A DNA stretch of 44,000 bases, taken from positions 1 to 44,000 of the forward strand of contig CAIYRS010000007.1 of NCBI GenBank assembly GCA_903928685.1. Reading direction: 5' to 3'. Shown here in pieces: positions 24,223 through 32,995 of the stretch (position 1 is its first letter; every line of letters begins with the position of its first letter). A program made the translations under genes and the position numbers. The DNA comes from an uncultured Methylococcaceae bacterium. GTDB taxonomy: Bacteria; Pseudomonadota; Gammaproteobacteria; Methylococcales; Methylomonadaceae. The notes under the pieces were generated by a model. The model was not told the DNA's origin, did no database searches, and saw nothing but the letters and a program-made list of their open reading frames with translations.

Positions 24223-25533
24223 TCAAGCCGATTGCCAATGCAAACGCACACAACCATCATGGCTTTCTTGGTAAAAATCTGCGCTAAGCCAACGATCCGC
24301 CACTGCCGCCAGCCGACCATCCAAATAAATCAACGGCATTACTGACCTTTGCCAAGGCGGAATCCCGGCTTCTTGGCAAAGCTTTTTCAAATCGTGGCTA
24401 CCTTGCCGATGCGGCAAACGGATTTTTTCACCACCTTGCCGATACTGAATGCTTATTTGCGCTTGCTGCCACACCGACAAATCAATGCCTTGTGATGCCA
24501 TTGACCAGCGCAAATAATCGCCGCCGCCCAAATACAACGGATTGGTTGAGCTATCCCATACCCCTTGAAAAGGACTTTCCGCCGCTTTAGTTTGCAAACA
24601 AAACAATTTGTTACGGTAACGCCGCAAGCTATAACCCTTGCCCGCCAACAGTGGCTCACGGTCTTCATTCGCCGCCAGCACTTCGGTAAACAATCGCCCT
24701 AAAGTGGCTTGTGAAGGCATTTTTAAGCCCATTTGCCCAAACCATTGACGAATCACCCAGCGCTGCTCGGCAGCCGATAGCTGCAATAACTTGTCGATAG
24801 GCAAAGTGTTGTCGGTTAAATCAATCAGGTTTGCCAATAAATCCTTGGCGACATCTGCCAACATCGCTTGCGCCTCTGCACAATGCCGTGCCGACCGCGA
24901 CACCGATTTTGCCAATCCAGGCCAGCGTTGCTGCAATTGCGGCACGATGTCATTGCGTAAAAAATTGCGGTCATAATCTGAAAGCTTATTGCTTGGGTCT
25001 TCAATCCACTGCAAAGCGTGGCTTTTGGCATACTCATCAATAAGGTGTTTGCCAATGTTTAATAACGGCCTAAGCAGCAAGCCCGAGCCAAACACGGCAA
25101 TTTCAGGCATTGCCGACAAGCCCTTTAAACCACTACCACGAAATAATTGCAGCAACACCGTTTCCAATTGGTCTTGCTGATGTTGCGCCACCACTAGTAA
25201 ATCTTCCGATGACAATAACGGCTTCAATGCCTGATAACGGGCATTTCTGGCGGCTTCTTCCGGACTTTCTCCTGGTTTTGGCGAAGCATTAACCCGCAAC
25301 ACCAAACAATCAACCCCTAATGCTTGTGCGGTATGCTGGCAATGATCCGCCCAAGCATCCGCCGCCAGTTGCAGCCCGTGATGCACATAAACGGCGGACA
25401 ACTTATTTTTTATCATTGGCGAAATTGCACATAAATGTAGCAAAACATGGGAATCAACACCGCCGCTATAGGCGACATAAATACGCTTTGCCTGCTGATG
25501 CTGTGGCAATAACGCCTCAATATTCAATACCAT
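24223..25533 (-). CDS. tilS: tRNA(Ile)-lysidine synthase
   Basis: The 436-residue protein has the PP-loop ATP-pyrophosphatase motif YVAYSGGVDSHVLLHL near its start, VHHGLQLAADAWADHC, and the central LLVVAQHQQDQLETVLLQL (family HHxxDQAET, here QHQQDQLET), followed by C-terminal TilS domains. TilS modifies C34 of the minor tRNA-Ile to lysidine so that AUA is read correctly; it is essential in bacteria. The LRPLLNIGKHLI and DPSNKLSDYDRNFLRN segments are typical. It is a single gene as far as visible. Confidence 0.95.
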   Translation of the reverse strand: MVLNIEALLPQHQQAKRIYVAYSGGVDSHVLLHLCAISPMIKNKLSAVYVHHGLQLAADAWADHCQHTAQALGVDCLVLRVNASPKPGESPEEAARNARYQALKPLLSSEDLLVVAQHQQDQLETVLLQLFRGSGLKGLSAMPEIAVFGSGLLLRPLLNIGKHLIDEYAKSHALQWIEDPSNKLSDYDRNFLRNDIVPQLQQRWPGLAKSVSRSARHCAEAQAMLADVAKDLLANLIDLTDNTLPIDKLLQLSAAEQRWVIRQWFGQMGLKMPSQATLGRLFTEVLAANEDREPLLAGKGYSLRRYRNKLFCLQTKAAESPFQGVWDSSTNPLYLGGGDYLRWSMASQGIDLSVWQQAQISIQYRQGGEKIRLPHRQGSHDLKKLCQEAGIPPWQRSVMPLIYLDGRLAAVADRWLSADFYQESHDGCVRLHWQSA

Positions 25534-25741
25534 GCAACCTCTATCTCGAATAATTCAATAAACCACCAACCCAGCTTAGCACCACACACCAGCCAACCAA
25601 CACAGTGCAGATTTTAACGAAAACGCACCAAGCAAGTGACGACACGAAAATAGCCACAGCAGACTGGCTAAAGCCTTAACAATAGCCCTATAATTGCCCA
25701 AGATAGCCAAATTTAAGCACTTTAACCTTACGGAGTAACAA

Positions 25742-26752
25742 ATGCACACTATTACCTTAATCAAAGGCGACGGCATCGGCCCATCAATTATGGACGAAGC
25801 GGTAAAAGTGATAAATGCCACTGGCGTTAAAATCGAATGGGAAGAAGCCTATGCAGGTCTGTCCGCGTTTGAAAAATTTGGCACGCCGCTGCCAGAAGAA
25901 ACCATGGCCTCGTTCGACAAAACCCGCGTTGCCTTCAAAGGCCCGCTAACCACGGTAGTGGGTTCTGGTTTTAGAAGCATCAACGTCGCCTTACGCCAAC
26001 AATACGATTTATACGCCAACGTCCGTCCTGCCAAAAGCTGGGCCGGCATCAAAACCCGTTATGAAGATGTTGATATTGTTATCGTTAGAGAAAACACCGA
26101 AGGCTTATACGTCGGCTTGGAACATTATTTGTCACCGAAAAAAGACATAGCCGAAAGTTTGGCAGTTGTGACCCGCACCGCTTCTGAGCGCATTGTTGAA
26201 TACGCTTTCCAATATGCCCGCGACAACAACCGTAAAAAAGTCACCGTTTGCCACAAAGCCAACATCTTGAAATTCAGCCAAGGCTTGTTTTTGGATGTCG
26301 CCCGCGAAGTGGCGGCACGTTACCCTGATATTGCTTTCGACGAAAAAATCGTCGATGCGGCCTGTATGCACATGGTGATGAAACCTGAGCAATTTGATGT
26401 TGTGGTCACCACCAATATGTTTGGCGATATTTTGTCGGATTTAACCGCAGGTTTGGTTGGCGGTTTGGGCTTAATTCCAGGTGCCAACATTGGCGCAGAT
26501 GCCGCCTTGTTTGAAGCCGTCCACGGCAGCGCACCCGACATCGCTGGCAAAAACTTAGCAAACCCCATCGCCGTCATCATGGCAGGGGCAATGATGTTAA
26601 GCCACATAGGCGAAGTGGAAGCCGCTGAAAAAGTGATTAAAGCAGTAGAAAAAGTGGTTAATGAAGGCATTTATGTAACACCTGATTTAAACCCTGATTC
26701 CAAATACGGCACCATAGAAATGGGTAACGCCATCGCCGCAGCAGTGGAATAA
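25742..26752 (+). CDS. NAD-type isocitrate dehydrogenase
   Basis: The 336-residue protein belongs to the isocitrate/isopropylmalate dehydrogenase family: TLIKGDGIGPSIMDEAV, the substrate-binding VALRQQYDLYANVRPAKSW with its arginines, IVRENTEGLYVGLEH, the metal-binding NMFGDILSDLTAGLVGGLG and GSAPDIAGKNLANP. The short form, the serine-lacking phosphate loop and the ENTEG motif suggest the NAD-dependent isocitrate dehydrogenase branch rather than LeuB. It oxidises isocitrate to 2-oxoglutarate. A GGAG site precedes the ATG. A strong terminator follows. Confidence 0.92.
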   Translation: MHTITLIKGDGIGPSIMDEAVKVINATGVKIEWEEAYAGLSAFEKFGTPLPEETMASFDKTRVAFKGPLTTVVGSGFRSINVALRQQYDLYANVRPAKSWAGIKTRYEDVDIVIVRENTEGLYVGLEHYLSPKKDIAESLAVVTRTASERIVEYAFQYARDNNRKKVTVCHKANILKFSQGLFLDVAREVAARYPDIAFDEKIVDAACMHMVMKPEQFDVVVTTNMFGDILSDLTAGLVGGLGLIPGANIGADAALFEAVHGSAPDIAGKNLANPIAVIMAGAMMLSHIGEVEAAEKVIKAVEKVVNEGIYVTPDLNPDSKYGTIEMGNAIAAAVE

Positions 26753-26779
26753 AAAGATAGTTATTAGTATTTTTTCTGC

Positions 26780-26812
26780 AAACCTTTCAGGTCTTCAAGA
26801 CCTGAAAGGTTT
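26780..26812 (+). terminator. Rho-independent terminator after isocitrate dehydrogenase
   Basis: The stem AAACCTTTCAGGTCTT pairs perfectly with AAGACCTGAAAGGTTT around a single central base, and is followed by TTTT. It ends transcription of the isocitrate dehydrogenase gene. Confidence 0.85.
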
Positions 26813-26941
26813 TAATGTAAGTGTAGGTTTTATGCGGCACCGGAGTAAAAAAACATGTTTTTTATTCCAAATACTTAAATAAACCCAATACGTTGGAATC
26901 AAAGTAAAATCCAAACACACTTGCATTAACCCCATCCTCGT

Positions 26942-27598
26942 ATGCCTTCAATAAAGCAGTTTTTTCGCCACCATCCCCATCCCCGCTTAGTTATAGCCGT
27001 CATTATCGGCGTTGCTTCTGGCCTTATATTGCCTACCGATTGGCGATGGGTTACCAAAGCGCTAGTCGGCTGGAATATTATGGTATGGAGTTATTTGCTG
27101 TTGATGGCTTGGCTGATGTTACGCGCCGACCATGCGCGGGTGATAAACATCGCCAATCAAGAAGATGAGCATGGCGCGACTATTTTGGCATTATTTTCGA
27201 TAGCCACTTTAGCTAGCATTGGCGCGATTATCTTGGAATTGTCCGGCAAACCGCTGGCAGATTCATTAACGCCTTACAATTATTTACTGACCGCAGCGAC
27301 CATTTTGGGATCTTGGTTATTTATTGGCGTGTTATTTACCTTCCATTATTCCCGCTTGTATTACAGCAGCAATAGCGGACAACCATTGTTGCGGTTTCCT
27401 GATGAGGAACTGCTACCGAATTATTGGGATTTCTTATACTTTGCTTTCACCATTGCCGTAGCCGCGCAAACAGCGGATGTTTCGGTTACCAGCCGTTCCT
27501 TGCGAAAGGTGGTGCTGTCGCAAGCCATTTTGAGTTTTTTGTTCAATGTCACTATTGTCGGTTTGTCCATTAATGTCTTCGCCAGCTTACTCAACTAA
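26942..27598 (+). CDS. DUF1345 membrane protein
   Basis: The 218-residue protein has about five hydrophobic segments and the DUF1345 pattern ending LYFAFTIAVAAQTADVSVTS and VLSQAILSFLFNVTIVGLSI. The family has no known biochemical role. No close partners are visible: it is preceded by a terminator and followed by a hairpin repeat. The start at 26942 was chosen because it gives the family N-terminus; the upstream RBS is weak. Confidence 0.9.
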   Translation: MPSIKQFFRHHPHPRLVIAVIIGVASGLILPTDWRWVTKALVGWNIMVWSYLLLMAWLMLRADHARVINIANQEDEHGATILALFSIATLASIGAIILELSGKPLADSLTPYNYLLTAATILGSWLFIGVLFTFHYSRLYYSSNSGQPLLRFPDEELLPNYWDFLYFAFTIAVAAQTADVSVTSRSLRKVVLSQAILSFLFNVTIVGLSINVFASLLN

Positions 27599-27617
27599 GG
27601 AATCCCTGAACAAAGCC

Positions 27618-27698
27618 TTGGACAAGCTCAGGCCGAACGGTAACTAATTGATGCCGTTCGTGCTGAGCTTGTCGAAGCATGAATGGAATCAATTAGTT
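27618..27698. repeat. Inverted pair of family B repeats
   Basis: The arms TTGGACAAGCTCAGGCCG (27618-) and CCGTTCGTGCTGAGCTTG (27654-27676 region) are inverted copies of a common dispersed bacterial repeat. A second pairing, AACTAATTGAT with ATCAATTAGTT (ending 27698), extends the structure. Related copies lie at 42254-42276 and 42320-42342. It may also act as the terminator for the DUF1345 gene and the facing Nudix gene. Confidence 0.85.
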
Positions 27699-27718
27699 CA
27701 GATATTCCCTTACAACCA

Positions 27719-28153
27719 TCACATCCGCAAAGGCGTAACCTGCCCGGTTTCCCGATAACGGCGATAATCCTCCAGCACCATTGCATGGTCAAACGCCAAT
27801 AATTCCGGCTGCGTGGCAAAAGTAAAAATGCCACAATTTTTGGCATCATCCGCTGCTTTTGGCAAACCATTGGCTTCGGCGATATAAACAGCCGTCACTG
27901 TGTGATTACGCGGATCACGGCTAGGATTGGAATACAGCCCCAGCAACGCCGTCAAACGCACATCCAAACAAATTTCTTCCTTAGCTTCACGCACCGCCGC
28001 GTGTTCAATGGTTTCGCCGACATCCACAAAACCACCCGGCACCGCCCAACCATAAGGCGGAAAAGCGCGTTCAATCAACACAAACGGACGTTCAGGTAAA
28101 TCCACCAGTTCGATAAGAATATCAGCGGCAAGTAATGGGGTGATAGGTTTCAT
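27719..28153 (-). CDS. Nudix hydrolase
   Basis: The ATG at 28153 sits six bases after GGAGA, giving 144 residues. The Nudix box reads [22 protein letters not shown], written here in two parts as [15 protein letters not shown] and REAKEEI, with the required G-x5-E-x7-RE-x-EE spacing. The family hydrolyses nucleoside diphosphates linked to another group. [11 protein letters not shown] suggests the ADP-ribose or 8-oxo-dGTP type; the substrate cannot be told. A longer start at 28165 is possible but places the RBS inside the gene. Confidence 0.92.
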   Translation of the reverse strand: MKPITPLLAADILIELVDLPERPFVLIERAFPPYGWAVPGGFVDVGETIEHAAVREAKEEICLDVRLTALLGLYSNPSRDPRNHTVTAVYIAEANGLPKAADDAKNCGIFTFATQPELLAFDHAMVLEDYRRYRETGQVTPLRM

Positions 28154-28180
28154 ATGATTCTCCAAAAATCAAAATATTAG

Positions 28181-28254
28181 GTAGCCTGTATGTGGCGTTA
28201 GCGGAATACAGGAGTGGCAAAGCCATGTATTCTACTGCGTTGCATACAAGCTAC
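28181..28254. repeat. Complex palindromic repeat (REP-like)
   Basis: The outer arms GTAGCCTGTATG and CATACAAGCTAC are near-perfect inverted copies, enclosing GAATACA with TGTATTC and GGCAAAGCC. It lies between the Nudix gene and the end of the RTX gene and may act as a mRNA 3' end structure. Confidence 0.7.
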
Positions 28255-28264
28255 GCTTTATCTA

Positions 28265-30553
28265 TTAAATCACCACAAAATCCGCATAGGTCAATACTGG
28301 ATGCGTGGTAACGCCCAACACTGCTATTTGCACCGCCGTGCCAGCACCGTTGCCATCAGCATCGTAGTAGAGTCCACCCGTAGCTTGATTGTAGACGATA
28401 AAATCATCAGCATCTGTTGCTGCATTGCCGAAGATTAGATTATTTAAGTCGAACATGCCTGTGGTTTGTAACTTAGTGAAAAGCGCGTTTTCTAATTTAA
28501 TTGTGTCATCCACAGGATTAAAATCGGCGATTGTATCCACCGTGCCATCAAACTTACCGTTGAAAATAAAATTATCTTTGCCTGCACCACCGCGTAAAAT
28601 ATCCGCCCCCGCTCCGCCATTAAGGCTGTCATTACCATCACCGCCATTTAATAAATCACTACCTTTGCCACCGACTAAATGGTCATTGCCAGCTTCTCCA
28701 TTGAGCAAATCATTTCCTTCACCGCCATTTAAGTAGTCATTACCGATGTCGCCATCAAGCAAATCATTACCTGCATAGCCCGTTAATTTGTCATTACCGT
28801 TACCACCTTGTAACAAATCGTCTCCAGCTGTGCCGTTTAAAGTCAGGCTGTTGAAATAGGGCACCTTGCTGGTAATGATACTGCTAACGCTTTCCAGCGC
28901 CCCCGAACCATCGGTATAGCTGGCAAGCACATGAATGGTTTTACCAGCATCCGCGGCACTGACTGTGTAGCTATTGCCTGTGCCGACTTGGGTATTGTTA
29001 GCAAACCACGTGTACACCACAGTTCCTAGACCTTCTTCGTCAAAAAGGGTGTTGCTTACCATCAATGTTTGTTTGATTTCTGGTTTACTGTTGCTGATAA
29101 CAACATTACCTTTAGGGGCGTTGTTGGTGATGGTAACAACATCGTTGGTGTTAATATCGGCACCGCTGATGACACCGGAGCTTAATAACCCAGCCACCGC
29201 ATTGCTGTTGCCGCCATAATAGCTATCTCCCCAAGTGACCATCGAGCCGTCAGTACGCAAGGCGGTAAAGGCAGCTTCAGTGGAATAGATTTGCACTACA
29301 TCCACCGTGCCGTTAAGCTGCGCTGCCACCGCGCGGCTGTCGCCACCAAAACGTCCCCAAGTAACCACCGAACCATCGGCACGCAAAGCGGCAAAAGCAT
29401 CACTAGTGGAAAAGATTTGCACCACATCAATCACACCGTTGAGCTGCTCCGCCACTAATAAGTTATTGCCTCCTTTATAGAACTCTCCCCAAGTAACCAC
29501 CGAGCCGTCGGCACGTAAGGCGGCAAAGGCATAATCATTGGAATAAATTTGCACCACGTCAACTGTGCCGTTGAGTTGCTCTGCCACCTCGCTGCTATCG
29601 CCGCCATAGTTAAAATTGCCCACGTCATAATATCCCCAAGTAACCACCGAACCGTCGGCACGCAAGGCGGCAAAGGCAGAACCAGTGGAAAAGATTTGCA
29701 CCACGTCCAACGTGCCATCGAGTTGCGCCGCCACTGCACTGCTGTCGCCACCTTGTTCGATATCACCCCAAGTGACTACCGAGCCATCGGCACGCAAAGC
29801 GGCAAAGGCAGAACCAGTGGAATAGATTTGCACCACGTCCAACGTGCCATCGAGTTGCACCGCCACCACGCTACTGTCTCCACCGTAATATTTATACCCC
29901 CAAGTGACTACCGAGCCGTCGACACGCAAGGCGGCAAAGCCTGAATAGGTGGAATAGATTTGCAGGACGTCCAGCATACCGTTGAGCTGCGCCGCCACCA
30001 TGCTGCTGTCGCCGCCAGACGCACCATACCCCCAAGTAACTACCGAGCCGTCGGCACGTAAGGCGGCAAAAGCAGAACCAGTGGAATAGATTTGCACCAC
30101 ATCCAGCGTGCCGTTGAGCTGCGCCTCTACCGCACTGCTGTCTCCACCAGATGTAGCGTTCCCCCAAGTAACTACCGAGCCATCGGTCCGTAAGGCGGCA
30201 AAGGCAGAACCAGTGGAATAGATTTGCACCACATCCCGCGTGCCGTTGAGCTGCGCCGCCACCACCAAGCTGCTATCGCCACCCATATCACTACGCCCCC
30301 AAGTAATCACAGAACCATCGGCACGCAAAGCGGCAAAAGCAAAACCAGTAGAAAATATTTGCTTAACATCCAACTTGCCGTTGAGCTGCGCCGCCACTGT
30401 GCTACTGTCGCCGCCATATGCACTATTCCCCCATGTGACCACAGAGCCATCGGCCTTGATGACGGCGAAAGCACTGAAATTACGAAACTCTCCTAAACTG
30501 TGACTAGGATAAGATTGGATATTATTGGTTTTGGTTACGGTATAAGCGCCCAT
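28265..30553 (-). CDS. Secreted RTX protein with ten RCC1-like repeats
   Basis: The 762-residue protein has three parts. Residues about 25-470 hold ten tandem repeats of roughly 44 residues, each with [20 protein letters not shown] and [17 protein letters not shown]. This looks like an RCC1/BNR-type propeller. An Ig-like stretch follows ([15 protein letters not shown] to [11 protein letters not shown]). From about 585 come many RTX nonapeptides ([17 protein letters not shown]) that bind calcium, and a C-terminal serralysin-like end ([27 protein letters not shown]). RTX proteins leave by type I secretion with an uncleaved C-terminal signal; no transporter gene is near. The repeats are also near-identical in DNA, so repeat number may vary. 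Function is unknown; adhesion is possible. Confidence 0.87.
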   Translation of the reverse strand: MGAYTVTKTNNIQSYPSHSLGEFRNFSAFAVIKADGSVVTWGNSAYGGDSSTVAAQLNGKLDVKQIFSTGFAFAALRADGSVITWGRSDMGGDSSLVVAAQLNGTRDVVQIYSTGSAFAALRTDGSVVTWGNATSGGDSSAVEAQLNGTLDVVQIYSTGSAFAALRADGSVVTWGYGASGGDSSMVAAQLNGMLDVLQIYSTYSGFAALRVDGSVVTWGYKYYGGDSSVVAVQLDGTLDVVQIYSTGSAFAALRADGSVVTWGDIEQGGDSSAVAAQLDGTLDVVQIFSTGSAFAALRADGSVVTWGYYDVGNFNYGGDSSEVAEQLNGTVDVVQIYSNDYAFAALRADGSVVTWGEFYKGGNNLLVAEQLNGVIDVVQIFSTSDAFAALRADGSVVTWGRFGGDSRAVAAQLNGTVDVVQIYSTEAAFTALRTDGSMVTWGDSYYGGNSNAVAGLLSSGVISGADINTNDVVTITNNAPKGNVVISNSKPEIKQTLMVSNTLFDEEGLGTVVYTWFANNTQVGTGNSYTVSAADAGKTIHVLASYTDGSGALESVSSIITSKVPYFNSLTLNGTAGDDLLQGGNGNDKLTGYAGNDLLDGDIGNDYLNGGEGNDLLNGEAGNDHLVGGKGSDLLNGGDGNDSLNGGAGADILRGGAGKDNFIFNGKFDGTVDTIADFNPVDDTIKLENALFTKLQTTGMFDLNNLIFGNAATDADDFIVYNQATGGLYYDADGNGAGTAVQIAVLGVTTHPVLTYADFVVI

Positions 30554-31026
30554 AGTAATTGCCTGTATAGTGAATTAATGTCAATCGATAAGGTTTCTTA
30601 ACTTGTGTTTTCGGTTTTTCATGCCGTTTTCTCTAGTATTTCGACCTGTTAGGCTGGCGAGGTAAACTAACCCATAACTCATTATTTGTATAGCCATATA
30701 GGATATGCCGTACCTACAGGACATAAAAAATATGAAACGCATCATTCGCATTTATGGACGCGAATGATGCGACTTCTTTAGTCAGAACATACTATTGCTT
30801 ATCCAACTGCAACGACATTTATTAGAAATAGCTTAGATAAAGCCTTCAATAAACTGAGTCTGAAAAGTAATTAATTCTGTTCTTTATCAATTGCAGGGGG
30901 AAACGCTCTTTAAGAATAGGTCAGTTCCCGAAAACCTGTGAATTTTGAGCGGAATCAATTCATTCAGCACTTTCTTAACCTAACAATAAAAAATCGTTTT
31001 TTCGTGACGTTCGTAGACAAACCTAT
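30554..31026. other. Intergenic region with a strong hairpin
   Basis: No gene is recognised in this 473-bp stretch, which should hold the promoter of the RTX gene. CGCATCATTCGC (30738-30749) pairs perfectly with GCGAATGATGCG (30760-30771) around a 10-nt loop. It lacks a T run, so it is more likely a regulatory or repeat structure than a terminator. Confidence 0.55.
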
Positions 31027-32325
31027 TTACTGCTGCGCCAACCAATAAGCATCCAGTTCTGCCAAGTGCTTGAGTTTTTCGGCGATTTTTATCTCCAAAC
31101 CTCTCGGTACGGGGTGATAGTAATGGCTGCCTGCTAAGGGTTCTGGGAAGTAGTTTTCGCCTGCGGCGTAGGCTTCGGGTTCGTTGTGGGCGTAACGGTA
31201 GTCTTTACCGTAATCTAAGGACTGCATCAGTTTGGTGGGGGCATTGCGTAAATGCACGGGGACGGGTTGGCTGCCGCTGGCTTTGGCATCGTGCATGGCG
31301 GCTTTGTAGGCGGCGTAAACGGCGTTGCTTTTCGGCGCACACGCCAGGTACACCACTGCTTGCGCTAGGGTTAATTCGCCTTCTGGGCTGCCTAGCCGTT
31401 CTTGGGCTTCCCAGGCGTTTATGGCGATTTGTAAGGCGCGGGGGTCGGCATTGCCGATGTCTTCGGAAGCCATTCTGACGATACGGCGCGCCAGATAGGA
31501 TAAGTCGCAGCCTGCATCAATCATGCGGCATAGCCAATATAATGCGCCATCTGGCGAACTGCCGCGCACGGATTTATGGAGGGCGGAAATCTGGTTGTAA
31601 AACTCTTCGCCTTGGTTATCAAATCGCCGCACGCCGCCTGTAAGCACTTCGGTGGCGATGGCTTCATTAATGGTTGTGGTGTGTTGCGCGGCGGCAAGTT
31701 CCACGGCGAGTTCTAGCAAATTTAATAAGCGACGGGCATCGCCGTCTGCCGTTTGGGCAAATTGCTGTTTTATGTCGTCGTTGATGGTTAATTCGGGATA
31801 TTGGCTGGCGAGTGCTTGCGCTAAAACTTGGATTAAATCATCGCTAGTCAAGGCGTTCAGCACATATACTCGTGCCCGTGACAGCAAAGCGTTATTGAGT
31901 GCGAACGATGGGTTTTCGGTGGTTGCGCCAATAAAATACACAGTGCCATCTTCAACATGCGGCAAAAACGCATCTTGTTGGGCTTTGTTAAAACGGTGTA
32001 CTTCATCAACGAACAATATGCTGCGCCGATGTTGGCTAAGTTGGATTTTTTTGGCGGCTTCGACGGCTGCTCGGATGTCTTTAACGCCAGACAATACCGC
32101 TGAAATCGGCATAAATTCGGCATCAGAATGTTTGGCAATCAGCCGCGCCAAGGTGGTTTTGCCAGTGCCTGGTGGCCCCCAGAAAATCATGGAATGCAGG
32201 CGACCAGAAACGATGGCTTCATACAGCGGTTTACCCGCTTTTAAGATGTGCTGCTGACCAATATACGCCGCCAAAGTGTTGGGGCGCATTCGGTCTGCTA
32301 GCGGTTTGGTAAGATCATCAAACAT
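31027..32325 (-). CDS. rarA: Replication-associated recombination protein A
   Basis: The 432-residue AAA+ protein starts MFDDLTKPLADRMRP, has Walker A FWGPPGTGKTTLARL (about 49-62), Walker B ILFVDEVHRFNKAQQ, the sensor motif FIGATTENPSFALN and the C-terminal MgsA domain with GSPEGELTLAQAVVYLA and VPRGLEIKIAEKL. RarA (MgsA) is related to clamp loaders and acts at stalled replication forks. It starts three bases after the lolA stop; the lolA-rarA order is common in gammaproteobacteria. Confidence 0.96.
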   Translation of the reverse strand: MFDDLTKPLADRMRPNTLAAYIGQQHILKAGKPLYEAIVSGRLHSMIFWGPPGTGKTTLARLIAKHSDAEFMPISAVLSGVKDIRAAVEAAKKIQLSQHRRSILFVDEVHRFNKAQQDAFLPHVEDGTVYFIGATTENPSFALNNALLSRARVYVLNALTSDDLIQVLAQALASQYPELTINDDIKQQFAQTADGDARRLLNLLELAVELAAAQHTTTINEAIATEVLTGGVRRFDNQGEEFYNQISALHKSVRGSSPDGALYWLCRMIDAGCDLSYLARRIVRMASEDIGNADPRALQIAINAWEAQERLGSPEGELTLAQAVVYLACAPKSNAVYAAYKAAMHDAKASGSQPVPVHLRNAPTKLMQSLDYGKDYRYAHNEPEAYAAGENYFPEPLAGSHYYHPVPRGLEIKIAEKLKHLAELDAYWLAQQ

Positions 32326-32328
32326 CGC

Positions 32329-32961
32329 TTACTCAGCGAAGACATCGGCGTTTTTAGGGGCTTTAAATTCAAACACGCTGGCATTAATGGGGGTGTTGGT
32401 TTTCATATTGGAGAAATAAATGCGCGTTAATTGCCCGAAGTTGTCGCTCAATTCCATGCCGCTCAGTGCGCCTTTATCCAAACCAATCAATAAGTATTTA
32501 AAGCTGCTTTCGGCATTTTTTGGCACCAATTTTATCCATTGCATAGTGCCTTCTACGCCTTGCTCTTCCATGGCGTAGTTGGCTTCTAAGGAGACATCAC
32601 CGCTTAGCAATAATGCGGGGGTTGAGCCAACCGATTCATCCAGTTTTTTGATGGTGACTTGTTCCAAATCGGTATCGTAAAACCACACTTTGCCGGAGGT
32701 GGAGACGATTTGTTGTTGGAAAGGCTTTAAGTAATTCCAGCGGAATTTGCCCGGACGTTGCAGATAAAACACGCCAAAACTGGTTTGTGCGGGATTGCCT
32801 GCTTCGTTAAGCAGCACTTGTTTGAAATCGGCGGTTAAGGAATGGGTGGCGGCTAAGTAGCTTTTTAATTGATCGACGGGTTTAGTGTCTGCTTGGCTGA
32901 CGGCAGTCACTAATAAACTGGTCGCCAATAACAACACACGAAAGGTAAAACGCTTGTTCAT
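32329..32961 (-). CDS. lolA: Outer-membrane lipoprotein carrier protein LolA
   Basis: From the ATG at 32961 the product has 210 residues with a signal peptide MNKRFTFRVLLLATSLLVTAVSQA (cleavage after SQA). The mature part has the LolA pattern: LKSYLAATHSLTADFKQVL, YLQRPGKFRWNYLKPFQQQI, VWFYDTDLEQVTIKKLD. LolA carries lipoproteins through the periplasm from LolCDE to LolB. The open frame extends upstream into mrcB, but those codons are not signal-peptide-like. It lies between mrcB and rarA on the minus strand. A TAGAGCAAG stretch with weak RBS precedes the ATG. Confidence 0.94.
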   Translation of the reverse strand: MNKRFTFRVLLLATSLLVTAVSQADTKPVDQLKSYLAATHSLTADFKQVLLNEAGNPAQTSFGVFYLQRPGKFRWNYLKPFQQQIVSTSGKVWFYDTDLEQVTIKKLDESVGSTPALLLSGDVSLEANYAMEEQGVEGTMQWIKLVPKNAESSFKYLLIGLDKGALSGMELSDNFGQLTRIYFSNMKTNTPINASVFEFKAPKNADVFAE

Positions 32962-32995
32962 AACTTGCTCTAGGTCAGTGTTATTCGGGTAAGGT

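Noticed and set aside
28181-28254. A tRNA-like cloverleaf between the Nudix and RTX genes.
   Set aside because: Its outer arms are long repeat arms and it lacks the T-loop and acceptor-end features; it fits a REP-type structure.
29230-30470. Evenly spaced similar units that could look like a CRISPR array.
   Set aside because: The units are about 132 bp, in frame, and encode one open reading frame with RCC1-like repeats; there are no short identical repeats with unique spacers.
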